This document shows, in pieces, positions 17,565 to 26,969 of a DNA stretch of 64,000 nt. The position numbers and the translations under genes were made by a program. This DNA comes from Phycisphaerae bacterium. GTDB lineage: Bacteria > Planctomycetota > Phycisphaerae > UBA1845 > PWPN01. The notes beneath the pieces are model-generated. The model did not search any database and was not told the DNA's origin. It worked only from the letters and a program-made list of their open reading frames with translations. Where the stretch lies: assembly GCA_030372985.1 (NCBI GenBank), contig JAUCQB010000213.1:1-64000 (forward strand), in the 5' to 3' direction. How positions within the stretch are numbered: position 1 is the stretch's first letter; each line of letters starts with the position of its first letter.

Positions 17565-18179
17565 ATGGATAACGTGGAACTGGGCCAAACATTGCAGCGC
17601 GTGGCGGACGCTAAGTTCGTGCTGTACCGCCGCCGGCTCCACCCGGAGCTGTTTCACATTCACGAAAGCAAGCACCTGGAGCGACCCGCTTACTCGGCGG
17701 ACATCTGGGTGATGGGCCTTTCGCATGCCGTCACGGTACAGGCTGACTCGCGCTGCATCACCGAGGCGACGACCGACGACCTGGAAGTCCTTCCCCAGAA
17801 TGGACTTGTGACTTCCTTCCAGTTTCGTGGCGAACGCGACCACGTCGAGGATTTCGATGACGGCATGAAGTACATTCTCTCGACTCAGGTCGAGCGGATG
17901 ACTCAGAACCTCTTCCACGCTTCGCACCGCGATCTGATGAGGTATGCCAGCACGCGCGGGCTGCTCGTCCGATTCACCGAGTGGGCGCAGGGCGATGAAC
18001 TCGTGCCGTTCACCTTCATTGACTATGAGGCTCGCGATCGCGAACTGCACGTGCAGTCGTTCCACGTGTTCCCGGCGGACTACACGATACTGAAGACGCA
18101 ATCGATCGTGGAAATCGGTCGCGTCCCGGCGCCGGGCCGGCCCGCAAAACCGGTCAACGGCCACGGCCGGCACAACTGA
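17565..18179 (+). CDS. DUF2617 family protein
   Basis: 204 residues from the ATG at 17565. Recognisable features are FVLYRRRLHPELFHIHESKHLE near residue 16, a central FQFRGERDHVE, and a closing block RELHVQSFHVFPADYTILKTQS. This resembles planctomycete DUF2617 proteins, in which LYxRxLHPELF and QxFHTFPDDYxIxKSQS are conserved. Function is unknown; no signal peptide or membrane segment, so cytoplasmic. It stands alone with its own promoter, structured leader and terminator. The in-frame extension upstream to 17469 lies inside the leader and is arginine-rich noise. Confidence 0.7.
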   Translation: MDNVELGQTLQRVADAKFVLYRRRLHPELFHIHESKHLERPAYSADIWVMGLSHAVTVQADSRCITEATTDDLEVLPQNGLVTSFQFRGERDHVEDFDDGMKYILSTQVERMTQNLFHASHRDLMRYASTRGLLVRFTEWAQGDELVPFTFIDYEARDRELHVQSFHVFPADYTILKTQSIVEIGRVPAPGRPAKPVNGHGRHN

Positions 18180-18201
18180 AGAGGATCACTCGCATTTTCA
18201 G

Positions 18202-18237
18202 GGGCGGATCGGTCATCACGACCTTTCCGCCCTTTTT
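18202..18237 (+). terminator. Intrinsic terminator after the DUF2617 gene
   Basis: GGGCGGA pairs with TCCGCCC, with an inner GGTC/GACC, and is followed directly by TTTTT. It ends the gene that stops at 18179 and faces the 3' end of the coiled-coil gene at 18294. Confidence 0.85.
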
Positions 18238-18293
18238 GTCTTCTGAGACGGCTCGTCGACGTGCCTCACGCGTGGATCCGATGGCAACCGCAC

Positions 18294-21200
18294 TCAGGCG
18301 GTCGTCGAGGCGGAAGCTGTTTCTTCTGCAACGCCGTCCGGCGGAATTCGGTCTGGGCCTTCTCGGCGGGGCTCGCCGGCTTCTCGGATTGCCTGGACGG
18401 CCCGGACGGAGCGGGCGGCGGCTTCAGCCAACCGGCTGCGGGCTTCGCTCGGTATGCGGGTACCTTCAAGCGTTTCAATGGTCATTCCGACCTGCTTCTG
18501 GACTTCGAAGAACGCCTCCAACTGGGCAGGCAGCTCGGTCGCCATCTTCTCAGCTCGGCAGAGGACCGATTCCAACTGAGAGACCTGCTCCTCGGCTTCA
18601 GCTCGTTTGGCCGTCAGGTCCTGTACTCGGCTTGAGCAACTGGCTTCGGCAAGCTCCGCATGCTGCTGGACCTGTGCCAGGTTGAAAGAGAGATCAAAGG
18701 CGGCAGTGCGGGCTTCCGCGGTAAGCGCCGTCATCCGGTCGATCTGCTCCCCTGCTCCCACGACAGTCGACTTCAATTCCGCAATTCTGTTGTCCAGAGT
18801 CTGCGACTGTTCGCGAATACGCGCCATCATGGTATGAGCGGCCTCTCGCTGGCGATCGGCCGCCTCGGTCGTCATCGTGTAGACCTCGTGCAGATTGTCG
18901 CCGGCGTTTCTGGCGGCCTTGATCCACCGATCAAGGGATTGCGTCTGCTCGCGGATCTTCTTGGCCAGCGTTTCGGCGGCCTCCGCTTGCTCGGCGGCCC
19001 CGGCCTGTACGCGGGCGTATACTTCATCCAGGCGCTCGGCCACCACCCTGGCATCCGTGGTTCTCGAATCGAGCATTGCGGTCTGCTCGGCGATTCGGCC
19101 GGCCAGGGCTTCCGCCGCTTCCGCCTGGTTGGCTGCGGCCTCGGTCATCCGTGCGTGGACCTGGTCGAGCTGTTCGCCAGTCTTGCGGGCATCGCTGATG
19201 TGGCCGTCAAGGTTCGCCATCTGCTCTTGAGCCCGGTCGATCATGGCATTGATCGCTTCGGTGTGCTGAGCCGCCGCTTCCGCGGTGCGGCCGGTCATCG
19301 TTTCGAGATGTTCACCGGCACTGCGAGCATCTTCGGTCTGAGCATTCAGGATACGCATCTGTTCCTGTATGTTTTCCATCAGGGCGCTCGCCGCTTCGAT
19401 CTGTCGCCTGCTGTCGACCGAAGCCTTCTCGTGGATGCTGGCCAGATGATCAGCAGCGTCCTTTGCGGTTGTGATGCACGATTCGACCCTGGCCGTCTGG
19501 TCGATCAGCCGCTCCAGCACGGCGTTTGAGGTTTCCGTCTGTCGACCCGATGCCTCCATCGCCCGCGAGGAGGCCTCCTCGATCCGGTCGATGACGGTTT
19601 GGCCTTCGTTGACGCGGGCATCGAAGCTCCGCGATTGTTCCTGGACACGAATGGACAGGGCGTTCATGGCGTCCAGTTGCGCCGTCGCATTGGCGGACAA
19701 TCTGCCATAGACGTCCCGGAGATGCTCGCTCAACTGTTCGGCGTTCTTGATGGTGGAGCTCAATGTGGTCATTTGTTCCTGGCAACGCTCGGACATGGCA
19801 TCGGTCGCTTCCGTCTGACGGGCCACAACCTCGGTCGAGCGGGCGGCGGCCTCCTCCAATCGGCCTGTCACCTCGCAAGCCGTATTGATGCGTGTGTCCA
19901 GTGCCTCCGTGCATTCACGGGCACGTGTAGCCAGCGCCTCGGCGGCTTCGATGTGACGATTGCTCGCGGCGTCAGCCCGGTCGTGGGCTTCATTGAGGGC
20001 CGTCATGTTGCTCTGCATCTGGCCGATGTAGGCCCCCAGAGCATCCTCCTGTGACTGGATGCGGCCGGCCAGGCCGTCAATCGTCTGCAATTGCCCGTCG
20101 ATGACCCGCCCGACGCGGCTGCAATGCTCGTCGATGCGGGCGGCCGCGGTGTCCGCTGCCGCGATTCGCTCGTTCAGACGCTGCGATTGCTGTTCGATTC
20201 GCTCGGTCATGGCGTCTGAAGCCAGGAGCATTTCATCGAGGCGCCCGGCGGCCGACGCCGAATCCGCGGTCCGCTTCTCGAAGGCCTGAATCTGGTCATC
20301 GAGACGGCGGCCCAGCGATTCGCCCTGCTCCAATTGCCGATCCGCAGCTGCGACAGCCCGAGTACAGGCGTCCTCGAGGGCTGCGGCGATTCCGTTGGCA
20401 TTCTCCATCCGATGGTCAAAGGATTCGGTCTGATTCTGTATGCGCTGAGCCAGCTCCGAGCCCGCCCGCAACTGATCATTGGTTGCGGCCGTGGCCCGGT
20501 CGTGCACATCCAGCAGCCGGGTCGCGGCGCGTTCGGCATCCGCCAGACGACCGTTGAACACCTGGGTCTGCTCGTCAATGCGGCGGGCAAGAGCCGTCGC
20601 CGACTCCATCTGTCCGGTGGTGAGCGTCAGGGTCTTCTCATACACCGCTTCGAGGTCCATGACGACCTGTCGCATCTCGCTGATTCGCACGTCGAATGTC
20701 CTGGTCTGCTCGTCGATTCGCTGCGAAAGGCCGGAAACCTTTTCGACAAGCCCGGCGGCGGTCTGGGTCGCCGTTTCAACGGCCAGGCGGGTATGTTCAG
20801 CCCGTTCCGCGGCCCCGTTGACCTCGATCCGCCTGGCTTCTGCCGATTGCGAAGTGCGGACCAGCGTGTCATGAGCCTCGACCGCCCGACCGGTGCAGTC
20901 CATGAGCTGATCGCGCAGTGATTCCACCGCGACCGACGTGCTACCCAACTCTTCCTGCCGCCGGTCGGCTCGTTTGATCACCTCGGACAACTGCAGACTT
21001 CTCGCGTCGAAGGTCTGAAGCGTCTCGGGGTTGTAGTTTGCCGCCAGGTCCTTGTGCAGCTCCCGAAGGTAGTCCGCCACGCTTTCGGCGCTGCACAGCT
21101 TGGCATCTGCGATGCGAACCTGTTGCTGGACCTGCTCGTACAGTTCGCGGCACTGCTGGACGGTGCGATCGAGCAGCATGCGGGCTTGCACGCGCTGTTC

Positions 21201-21368
21201 CGTGATCGCACGGATGGCATCGCGATCGTTGTCGCACCCCGGCCCGAAGTCCTCTGTCTGTGCGATCGAATGACTTGCGGCAAAATCCGCAGACGACGTC
21301 TCACCGGCGCCTGTCGTCATGTCCATAGGTTCCTCTCCCGATGAATCAACGCCTTTTTCATGTTGCAT
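18294..21368 (-). CDS. 1024-residue coiled-coil protein with 46-residue tandem repeats
   Basis: The start is the ATG at 21368 with AAAAAAGGTG upstream; a GTG 24 bases earlier is less likely. After ~215 residues of acidic N-terminus and helix come about 14 tandem units of 46 residues with a pattern like ARRIDEQTQxFDxRIxxA...LDEVxxRAxEAAxRQxEAxxAL. Nearly every unit is exactly 46 long, which equals five heptads plus one 11-residue hendecad. One unit (GRRLDDQIQAF onward) is 35 long, lacking just the hendecad. No membrane segment is seen. Probably a long cytoplasmic rod, perhaps cytoskeletal or scaffold. No enzymatic motif. Confidence 0.85.
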   Translation of the reverse strand: MQHEKGVDSSGEEPMDMTTGAGETSSADFAASHSIAQTEDFGPGCDNDRDAIRAITEQRVQARMLLDRTVQQCRELYEQVQQQVRIADAKLCSAESVADYLRELHKDLAANYNPETLQTFDARSLQLSEVIKRADRRQEELGSTSVAVESLRDQLMDCTGRAVEAHDTLVRTSQSAEARRIEVNGAAERAEHTRLAVETATQTAAGLVEKVSGLSQRIDEQTRTFDVRISEMRQVVMDLEAVYEKTLTLTTGQMESATALARRIDEQTQVFNGRLADAERAATRLLDVHDRATAATNDQLRAGSELAQRIQNQTESFDHRMENANGIAAALEDACTRAVAAADRQLEQGESLGRRLDDQIQAFEKRTADSASAAGRLDEMLLASDAMTERIEQQSQRLNERIAAADTAAARIDEHCSRVGRVIDGQLQTIDGLAGRIQSQEDALGAYIGQMQSNMTALNEAHDRADAASNRHIEAAEALATRARECTEALDTRINTACEVTGRLEEAAARSTEVVARQTEATDAMSERCQEQMTTLSSTIKNAEQLSEHLRDVYGRLSANATAQLDAMNALSIRVQEQSRSFDARVNEGQTVIDRIEEASSRAMEASGRQTETSNAVLERLIDQTARVESCITTAKDAADHLASIHEKASVDSRRQIEAASALMENIQEQMRILNAQTEDARSAGEHLETMTGRTAEAAAQHTEAINAMIDRAQEQMANLDGHISDARKTGEQLDQVHARMTEAAANQAEAAEALAGRIAEQTAMLDSRTTDARVVAERLDEVYARVQAGAAEQAEAAETLAKKIREQTQSLDRWIKAARNAGDNLHEVYTMTTEAADRQREAAHTMMARIREQSQTLDNRIAELKSTVVGAGEQIDRMTALTAEARTAAFDLSFNLAQVQQHAELAEASCSSRVQDLTAKRAEAEEQVSQLESVLCRAEKMATELPAQLEAFFEVQKQVGMTIETLEGTRIPSEARSRLAEAAARSVRAVQAIREAGEPRREGPDRIPPDGVAEETASASTTA

Positions 21369-21838
21369 CACATCACCTTTTTTCCCTGGCACCCGGCAGG
21401 CGAGACGGCCGCGGATCGATCAAAGCGGAGACAGGAGTTTCACTCAGACGGCAGAACTCGTTGTACATGCGTGTACGCCTCACCATCCATGGTCAAGTTC
21501 CCCAACACATAATCGGACACTGCCTTCTCGGACCTAAGCTACCAGCCGGCGAAAACGGCCGTCTGAAAGCTTTGTTTTGCGCGCGTTTGCGGGCGCCGAA
21601 TCGCCGACAGAGTTGCCGCGTCCGGGCGGGGCTCCTGCGGCAGACGTGTGCGCGTTCCTGTTCTGTCATGCGTTTTTTTCCCGGACGTTCGTCGATTCGG
21701 CCCGTCGGGGGCGTCGAAACCAGGTCGGCACCAGGTCGAGTGGCAGACCTGCCTTCGGCGGCGGAGTTGCATTCCGGCCGCCCGGGATGACAATGTCCTA
21801 TAAACAGGGTGAATCCCTTGCAGGGCGAGGCGGACAGG

Positions 21839-21867
21839 TTTAACCAATTCCTGACATGATGCTCACG
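21839..21867 (+). promoter_or_regulatory. Possible Pho box ahead of phoB
   Basis: Three 7-mers spaced 11 bp apart: TTTAACC (21839), CCTGACA (21850), GCTCACG (21861). The 7+4 spacing is that of PhoB boxes and of the clearer site at 24740. A TTATAA at about 21893 could be the -10. The rest of 21369-21985 shows no gene. Confidence 0.4.
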
Positions 21868-21985
21868 TCAGATTAGCGAAGCGTTTATAAAAGGGGCTTC
21901 TCGACTGATGCGAAAGGGACCATCCGAATCGAGGACACGCGGTCAAAGGGGCTCCGGGTTCGGTCTCTGATGCAAAGGATGGCTG

Positions 21986-22681
21986 ATGGCAGCGAGGAAG
22001 AAAAACATTCTCCTTGTCGAGGATGAGGCCGACCTGGCGGAGTTGGTCCGTCACAACATGGAGCACGAAGGGTATGCCTGCCGCGTCGTGTCCAACGGCG
22101 GTTCGGCGTTGACCGAAGCGGTCGCGCACCCTCCGGATTTGATCCTGCTGGATCGAATGTTGCCGGGGATGTCGGGTGACGACTTCATCACCCATTTGAA
22201 GCGGGACCATCGAGTGGCCTCAATTCCCGTCATCATGCTGACCGCCAAGGCCGAGGAGGCAGACCAGTTGGTCGGGTTGGGCCTCGGGGCTGACGACTAC
22301 GTCACCAAGCCATTCTCGATGAAGCTGCTCCTGGCTCGTGTGGCAGCCATGTTCCGCCGCATGGAGATCACCTCAACCGACCAAGAGGTTCTGACGAGGG
22401 GGCCCGTCTCGCTTGACAGTAGCCGGCACGAGGTCAGCGTGGCCGGCTCTCCGGTTCAACTGACTGCGACGGAATTCCGACTCCTTCGCGCCCTCATGGC
22501 CGCAAATGGCCGGGTCCTCAGTCGTGCCTATCTGATCGAGAACACCATGGGCGTTGGGGTCGCCGTGACGGACCGAACCATTGACGTTCACGTGACGGCT
22601 CTCCGCAAAAAACTGGGCAAGGCAGCCCGGTGGCTTCAGACGATCCGCGGCGTCGGGTACGCTTTCCGCGAGGGCCCTTGA
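21986..22681 (+). CDS. phoB: PhoB-like OmpR-family response regulator
   Basis: 231 residues. Receiver domain (residues 7-120): acidic pocket VEDEADL, phosphoacceptor D56 in LILLDRMLPG, switch threonine in MLTAKAEE, lysine in DDYVTKPFS. A winged-helix DNA-binding domain follows from ~135, with LTATEFRLLRAL, the recognition helix DRTIDVHVTALRKKL and RGVGYAF. The neighbouring sensor kinase and pst operon show that it governs the phosphate-starvation response. It starts 25 bp before phoR. Confidence 0.93.
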   Translation: MAARKKNILLVEDEADLAELVRHNMEHEGYACRVVSNGGSALTEAVAHPPDLILLDRMLPGMSGDDFITHLKRDHRVASIPVIMLTAKAEEADQLVGLGLGADDYVTKPFSMKLLLARVAAMFRRMEITSTDQEVLTRGPVSLDSSRHEVSVAGSPVQLTATEFRLLRALMAANGRVLSRAYLIENTMGVGVAVTDRTIDVHVTALRKKLGKAARWLQTIRGVGYAFREGP

Positions 22682-22706
22682 TGGCTCGCCCCGAAAGGCA
22701 TGACTG

Positions 22707-24593
22707 ATGAGAGGACCGCGTTCACTGTTCTCGAAGCTGTTTCTTGGGAACACCCTGCTGATCCTCGCCGTTCTCGGGACTTGTGCATACTTGATCGTCC
22801 AGCATGTTCAGAGATCCTACGCCGAGCAGGTCCGCCAGGAACTTCGGCTTCACGCCCACTTATTGGAATCGGTGATCCGCGGTCAGTTTGGCCCGGACCA
22901 GGCGGACGATTTGGATCGGTCGGTCAAACAATTCGCTGCCGCCACCGACAACCAGGTCCGGATCACGCTCATTCTCCCCGATGGTCGGGTCCTGGCGGAC
23001 TCGCAAGCTGCGCCCGGGACGATGGAGTCACACGCCGCTCGCCCGGAGGTGATACAGGCGATCGCCTCAGGCTGGGGCGAGGAAATCCACTACTCGAAAA
23101 CGCTTCAACAATTCCAGAGGTATGCTGCGCTTCGGGTCGGGCCGGCGGAGGCTCCGTCGGGAGTCATTCGCGTCTCGATGCCGGTTCGCATGATCACGGC
23201 CAGAGCCAACGCCTTCAGCCGAATCGTCTGGACGATCGTCCTGCTGGGAGCGCTGGCCGCGATCCTGTTTGCGCTCGGCCTGGCTCGTTTGTGGAGCTGG
23301 CCGATCCGGCGGATCACGGTGATTGCCCGGAGTCTTTCGAAAGGAGACCTTTCGGCCAGGGCCCGGGTCGCCGGCCCCCGTGAGCTGGCCACGCTGTCTG
23401 CTTCGCTCAATGACATGCGCGATCACATCGCCGACCAACTGGCGACCATCGATCGCCAGCGCCGCACACTGGAGTCGCTGTTGGCCCAACTGCACGAGGG
23501 AGTCATTGTGGCGGGCAGCAACGGACGCATATTGCTGATCAACCCGTCGGCCGTCCGGATGCTGGGTATCAGCGGCGACCCGGCCGAGAAAGCACGCTCG
23601 CTGCTCGGACAGGCCATCGAACAATGCGTTTTACAGCACGACCTGCAAGAGCTGCTGTTGGAACCGAAACGGGGCGGCAGTGCGGGAACCGACAAGCCCG
23701 CGGATGAGCCGTCGGTCTCCCGTGAGGTCCGGATCCAGATCGAGGAGGAGGACGGCGAGCTCGTCTTGATGGCCCGCGCATCCGGCATCGTCCTGCCGGT
23801 GCCTGCGGCCAATGGCGGTTCGCCCGAACGATCGGATATCGGCCGCATGCTGGTCTTGTCCGACATCACGCAAATCAGCCGAATGGTTCGGATCAAGACC
23901 GATTTTGCCGCCAACGCCTCACACGAACTGCGAACGCCGCTGTCAGCCATTCGGGCCGCCGTCGAAACGCTGCTGGGTCTCGACCTCCAGAAGGATCAGG
24001 AATCCGCGAAGCGGTTCCTGAGCATGATCGACCGCCACAGTACCCGTATGCAACAGATGGTGTCCGATCTGCTCGACTTGTCGCAAATCGAGTCGTCTCC
24101 CGGCCAGTTCAGGCCACAGACGCTGACCCTGCCGGCGGTGATCGACGATCTTCACGCCCGCTTTGCCGAGAAGCTCGCCGCCAGGAACCTCGAATGGTCG
24201 CTCCAGGCCGACCCCGAATTGCGGACCATCGAAGCCAGCCCCCACCTGCTGCGTGTCGTGCTCGACAACCTGGTCGACAACGCGATCAAGTTCACCGGCC
24301 CGGGCGGCCGCGTGCAAATCTCTTCCCAAAAAGCAGTCAACGAAGCCGGCAAGGTCGATGCTGTCATCATCTCGGTCGAAGACACCGGCTGCGGCATCGC
24401 CGAGGAGGAACAGGAGCGGGTCTTCGAGCGATTCTACCAAGTCGAGAAGGCCCGCAGCGGCCCCGACCGCGGCACCGGCCTGGGCCTCTCCATCGTCCGG
24501 CACGCCGTGGCCGCCATGCACGGCCGCGTCACTCTGACCAGCAGGGTGGGCGAGGGAACCTGCGTCACCGTTGCCATACCGCAGCGGCTGTAG
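22707..24593 (+). CDS. phoR: PhoR-like phosphate sensor histidine kinase
   Basis: 628 residues. Membrane helix at ~12-31, an extracytoplasmic segment of about 140 residues, second helix ~172-196, HAMP ~197-250, PAS-like region ~255-390. The HisKA domain has H406 in ANASHELRTPLSAIR. The ATPase domain shows DNLVDNAIKF (N box, ~520-529), DTGCGI (559-564) and GTGLGLSIV (589-597). Together with phoB it forms the two-component system for inorganic phosphate limitation; PhoU and PstSCAB downstream would modulate it. Lies 25 bp after phoB, so co-transcribed. Confidence 0.92.
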   Translation: MRGPRSLFSKLFLGNTLLILAVLGTCAYLIVQHVQRSYAEQVRQELRLHAHLLESVIRGQFGPDQADDLDRSVKQFAAATDNQVRITLILPDGRVLADSQAAPGTMESHAARPEVIQAIASGWGEEIHYSKTLQQFQRYAALRVGPAEAPSGVIRVSMPVRMITARANAFSRIVWTIVLLGALAAILFALGLARLWSWPIRRITVIARSLSKGDLSARARVAGPRELATLSASLNDMRDHIADQLATIDRQRRTLESLLAQLHEGVIVAGSNGRILLINPSAVRMLGISGDPAEKARSLLGQAIEQCVLQHDLQELLLEPKRGGSAGTDKPADEPSVSREVRIQIEEEDGELVLMARASGIVLPVPAANGGSPERSDIGRMLVLSDITQISRMVRIKTDFAANASHELRTPLSAIRAAVETLLGLDLQKDQESAKRFLSMIDRHSTRMQQMVSDLLDLSQIESSPGQFRPQTLTLPAVIDDLHARFAEKLAARNLEWSLQADPELRTIEASPHLLRVVLDNLVDNAIKFTGPGGRVQISSQKAVNEAGKVDAVIISVEDTGCGIAEEEQERVFERFYQVEKARSGPDRGTGLGLSIVRHAVAAMHGRVTLTSRVGEGTCVTVAIPQRL

Positions 24594-24739
24594 CACCAGT
24601 GACCATTTCGCGTTTGCGGCTTCCGTGACAACTCATACCCTGTTGAGTGATGCGCGAGCGAAAACGGCTCTGGCGGCACAGAGGGGAATCGCCAGGGCCT
24701 CTTATCCATACCGTTTCTGTCCCGGGACAACTTAGCAAT

Positions 24740-24779
24740 CTTAATCATTTCTTAACGCGCGGTGAACCCCGCCTTAACG
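24740..24779 (+). promoter_or_regulatory. Tandem Pho box upstream of pstS
   Basis: Four 7-mers at an exact 11-bp period: CTTAATC (24740), CTTAACG (24751), GTGAACC (24762), CTTAACG (24773), with 4-bp spacers. This is the geometry of PhoB/PhoP sites, 78 bp before the pstS start. The 7-mer differs from the E. coli CTGTCAT and would be the lineage's version. Confidence 0.7.
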
Positions 24780-24856
24780 TCCGGTGCCCACAATTGGGGG
24801 GGTGGAAACAACTGAGATGAGGATGGTAAGACCCAGGCATCATGGGAGAACCGCCA

Positions 24857-25711
24857 ATGAAGAAAGCAACAGCGTTTTGGGCAGGGGCAGTCCTGGTGGC
24901 AGCACCGATTTTCTGCACCGGCGCGGCTCGGGCCGAGGACACAGCCAAGGACAGGAACAAGATCGTCATCGACGGTTCGACCACCGTCGGGCCGATCGCC
25001 AAGGCCTTCGCCGAGTACTACACGAAACAGAACCCCGGCGTGAACATCACCGTGAGCGAGTCGGGTAGCGGCAACGGGGCCAAGTCGCTGGTTAACGGCA
25101 CGTGCGACGTGGCCTCCATGTCACGGTTCATGAAGGAGGAGGAGTTCAAGACGGCAATCGAGAAAGGCGTTACACCGGTATGCCACACAGTGGCCGTCGA
25201 CGGGATCGCCGTCGTCGTGCACCCCAGCAACCCTGTCAAAGGATTGACGGTGGCACAGGTTCGCGACATCTACACCGGCAACGTCACAAACTGGAACCAG
25301 GTCGGCGGCCCGAACGCCAGAATCGTGGTCATCAGCCGCGACAGCAGCAGCGGCACCTATGAGAGCTTTGAGACCCTGGTCATGAACAGGGAGAAGATGG
25401 CCGGCTCGGTGGAATATGTCGGCAGCAGCGGCGCGATCCGCCAGCGGGTGCAGTCTACGCAAGGGGCCATCGGCTACGTCGGCATCGGCTTTACCGACCG
25501 GACGGTCAAGACCCTCGAGATCGACAAGATCATGCCGAACAAGGCTACCGTTGCCTCCGGTCGATACCCCATTGCCCGGCCGTTGTTTCTGTTCACCAAC
25601 GGCTACCCGGCGATGGGCAGCCACCTTTACAGCTTCATCAACCTGTACCTGAGCAAGAAGGGGCAGGAAATGATTGAAGCCATCGGCTTTGTGCCCCTGA
25701 CCGAATACTGA
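24857..25711 (+). CDS. pstS: Phosphate-binding protein PstS
   Basis: 284 residues from the ATG at 24857 (GGGAGA upstream). Signal peptide ends near GAARAED. The mature protein has the PstS core: IVIDGSTTVGPIAKAFAEYY, SGSGNGAKSLVNGTCDVASMSR, AVDGIAVVVHPSNPV, DIYTGNVTNW and RDSSSGTYESFE, which together form the phosphate-binding pocket. It captures phosphate in the periplasm and passes it to PstCA. First gene of the pst operon, directly behind the tandem Pho box, so induced on phosphate starvation. Confidence 0.95.
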   Translation: MKKATAFWAGAVLVAAPIFCTGAARAEDTAKDRNKIVIDGSTTVGPIAKAFAEYYTKQNPGVNITVSESGSGNGAKSLVNGTCDVASMSRFMKEEEFKTAIEKGVTPVCHTVAVDGIAVVVHPSNPVKGLTVAQVRDIYTGNVTNWNQVGGPNARIVVISRDSSSGTYESFETLVMNREKMAGSVEYVGSSGAIRQRVQSTQGAIGYVGIGFTDRTVKTLEIDKIMPNKATVASGRYPIARPLFLFTNGYPAMGSHLYSFINLYLSKKGQEMIEAIGFVPLTEY

Positions 25712-25782
25712 TCCGCCCGCATGGGATTCATGGTCGGTGGTCAGGTCGTGACGGTCAGGCAGCAAGAAGGGACGCGGTGTAG

Positions 25783-26967
25783 ATGGAGCCAGTCGGCGGC
25801 ATAGGCGGACTGCGAACCATGCGCGGGCCAAGCCTGGTCATCAGCAGGAGGGCCGGCTTCGCCCGCTGGATGGCCGCTTGGCTGGGCCAGGGATTGCTCC
25901 TGGCCGTCACTTGCAGCTCGATCCTGATCGTCCTGTTCATCTTCTACTTCATTGCCCGCGACTCGATTCCCTTCTTTCGGGCTCAAGGATGGTCGGGAGC
26001 CAAGGAATTCTTTACGAGCACCAGGTGGTATCCCACCGGCTCTCCCGCGTCCTTCGGGGCTTTGGCCATCTTTTATGGCAGCGCGATGGTCACCCTCGGC
26101 GCCACAGTGGTGGCCGTGCCGCTCGGTGTGGCGGCGGCCGTGTGCCTGAGTGAAGTCCTGCCCTTCTGGCTGCGGCAGTGGACCAAGCCGGTCATCGAAC
26201 TGCTGGCCGCGATTCCGTCCGTGGCCTTCGGCTTCTTTGCACTGGTCGTCTTTGCCACGCAACTGCAGAACAACGGCGGAACCATCCTTTCGACCGCCTG
26301 GTGGTTGATCGCCACTCCGATCCTGGCGTTGGCCGTGTTCATCGCCACCGAGGTCACCACCGCAGGTATCCAGACCGCCTCCGCTCGCCGCATCGCCAGG
26401 GGTATTGTCGGGATGCTGCTCGTGTGCCTGGCAGGCGCCTTCCTCTGGTGGGTGTCTGCCATCCTTCGGGCACTGCACATCGACAGCGGATGCAATTCCC
26501 TCAACGTGTCGATCATCCTCGGCATCATGGCCTTGCCGACCGTCGTGAGCGTGTCGGAAGATGCCCTGCAGGCCGTCGGCCGCGAACTCCGGGAGGGCTC
26601 ATATGCCCTTGGGGCCACCCGCTCGGAAACCATGCTCCGCGTCGTCATTCCCGCCGCCAGAAGCGGTATCTGCGCGGCCGTCATCCTGGGGATCATGCGG
26701 GCTGTCGGCGAAACCATGGTTGTCTGGATGGCCTCCGGGAACGCTTCCAGAATCCCTTCACCGCCGTACAACTTCCTCCAACCCATCCGCACACTGACGG
26801 CCACCATCGCCGGCGAAATGGGGGAGACCGACCAGATGACCGGAGCCGCCCATTACAGCTCCTTGTTCCTGATGGGCTTTTGCCTGCTGGTCTTTTCATT
26901 CGTTTTTAACCTGATCAGCGAGGCCATCGTTCGACGCTCGGTTACGGGCAGGGGAGGCAGGCGCTGA
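25783..26967 (+). CDS. pstC: Phosphate ABC transporter permease PstC
   Basis: 394 residues with about six to seven membrane segments. It contains the permease EAA-type loop (ELREGSYALGATRSETMLRVVIPAARSGI) that contacts the ATPase PstB, and the PstC-type GETMVVWMASG motif. The first helix at ~35-60 is followed by a periplasmic loop with FFTSTRWYPTG. An in-frame ATG at 25819 is an alternative start. It follows pstS by 71 bp and precedes pstA by 2 bp. Confidence 0.93.
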   Translation: MEPVGGIGGLRTMRGPSLVISRRAGFARWMAAWLGQGLLLAVTCSSILIVLFIFYFIARDSIPFFRAQGWSGAKEFFTSTRWYPTGSPASFGALAIFYGSAMVTLGATVVAVPLGVAAAVCLSEVLPFWLRQWTKPVIELLAAIPSVAFGFFALVVFATQLQNNGGTILSTAWWLIATPILALAVFIATEVTTAGIQTASARRIARGIVGMLLVCLAGAFLWWVSAILRALHIDSGCNSLNVSIILGIMALPTVVSVSEDALQAVGRELREGSYALGATRSETMLRVVIPAARSGICAAVILGIMRAVGETMVVWMASGNASRIPSPPYNFLQPIRTLTATIAGEMGETDQMTGAAHYSSLFLMGFCLLVFSFVFNLISEAIVRRSVTGRGGRR

Positions 26968-26969
26968 CC

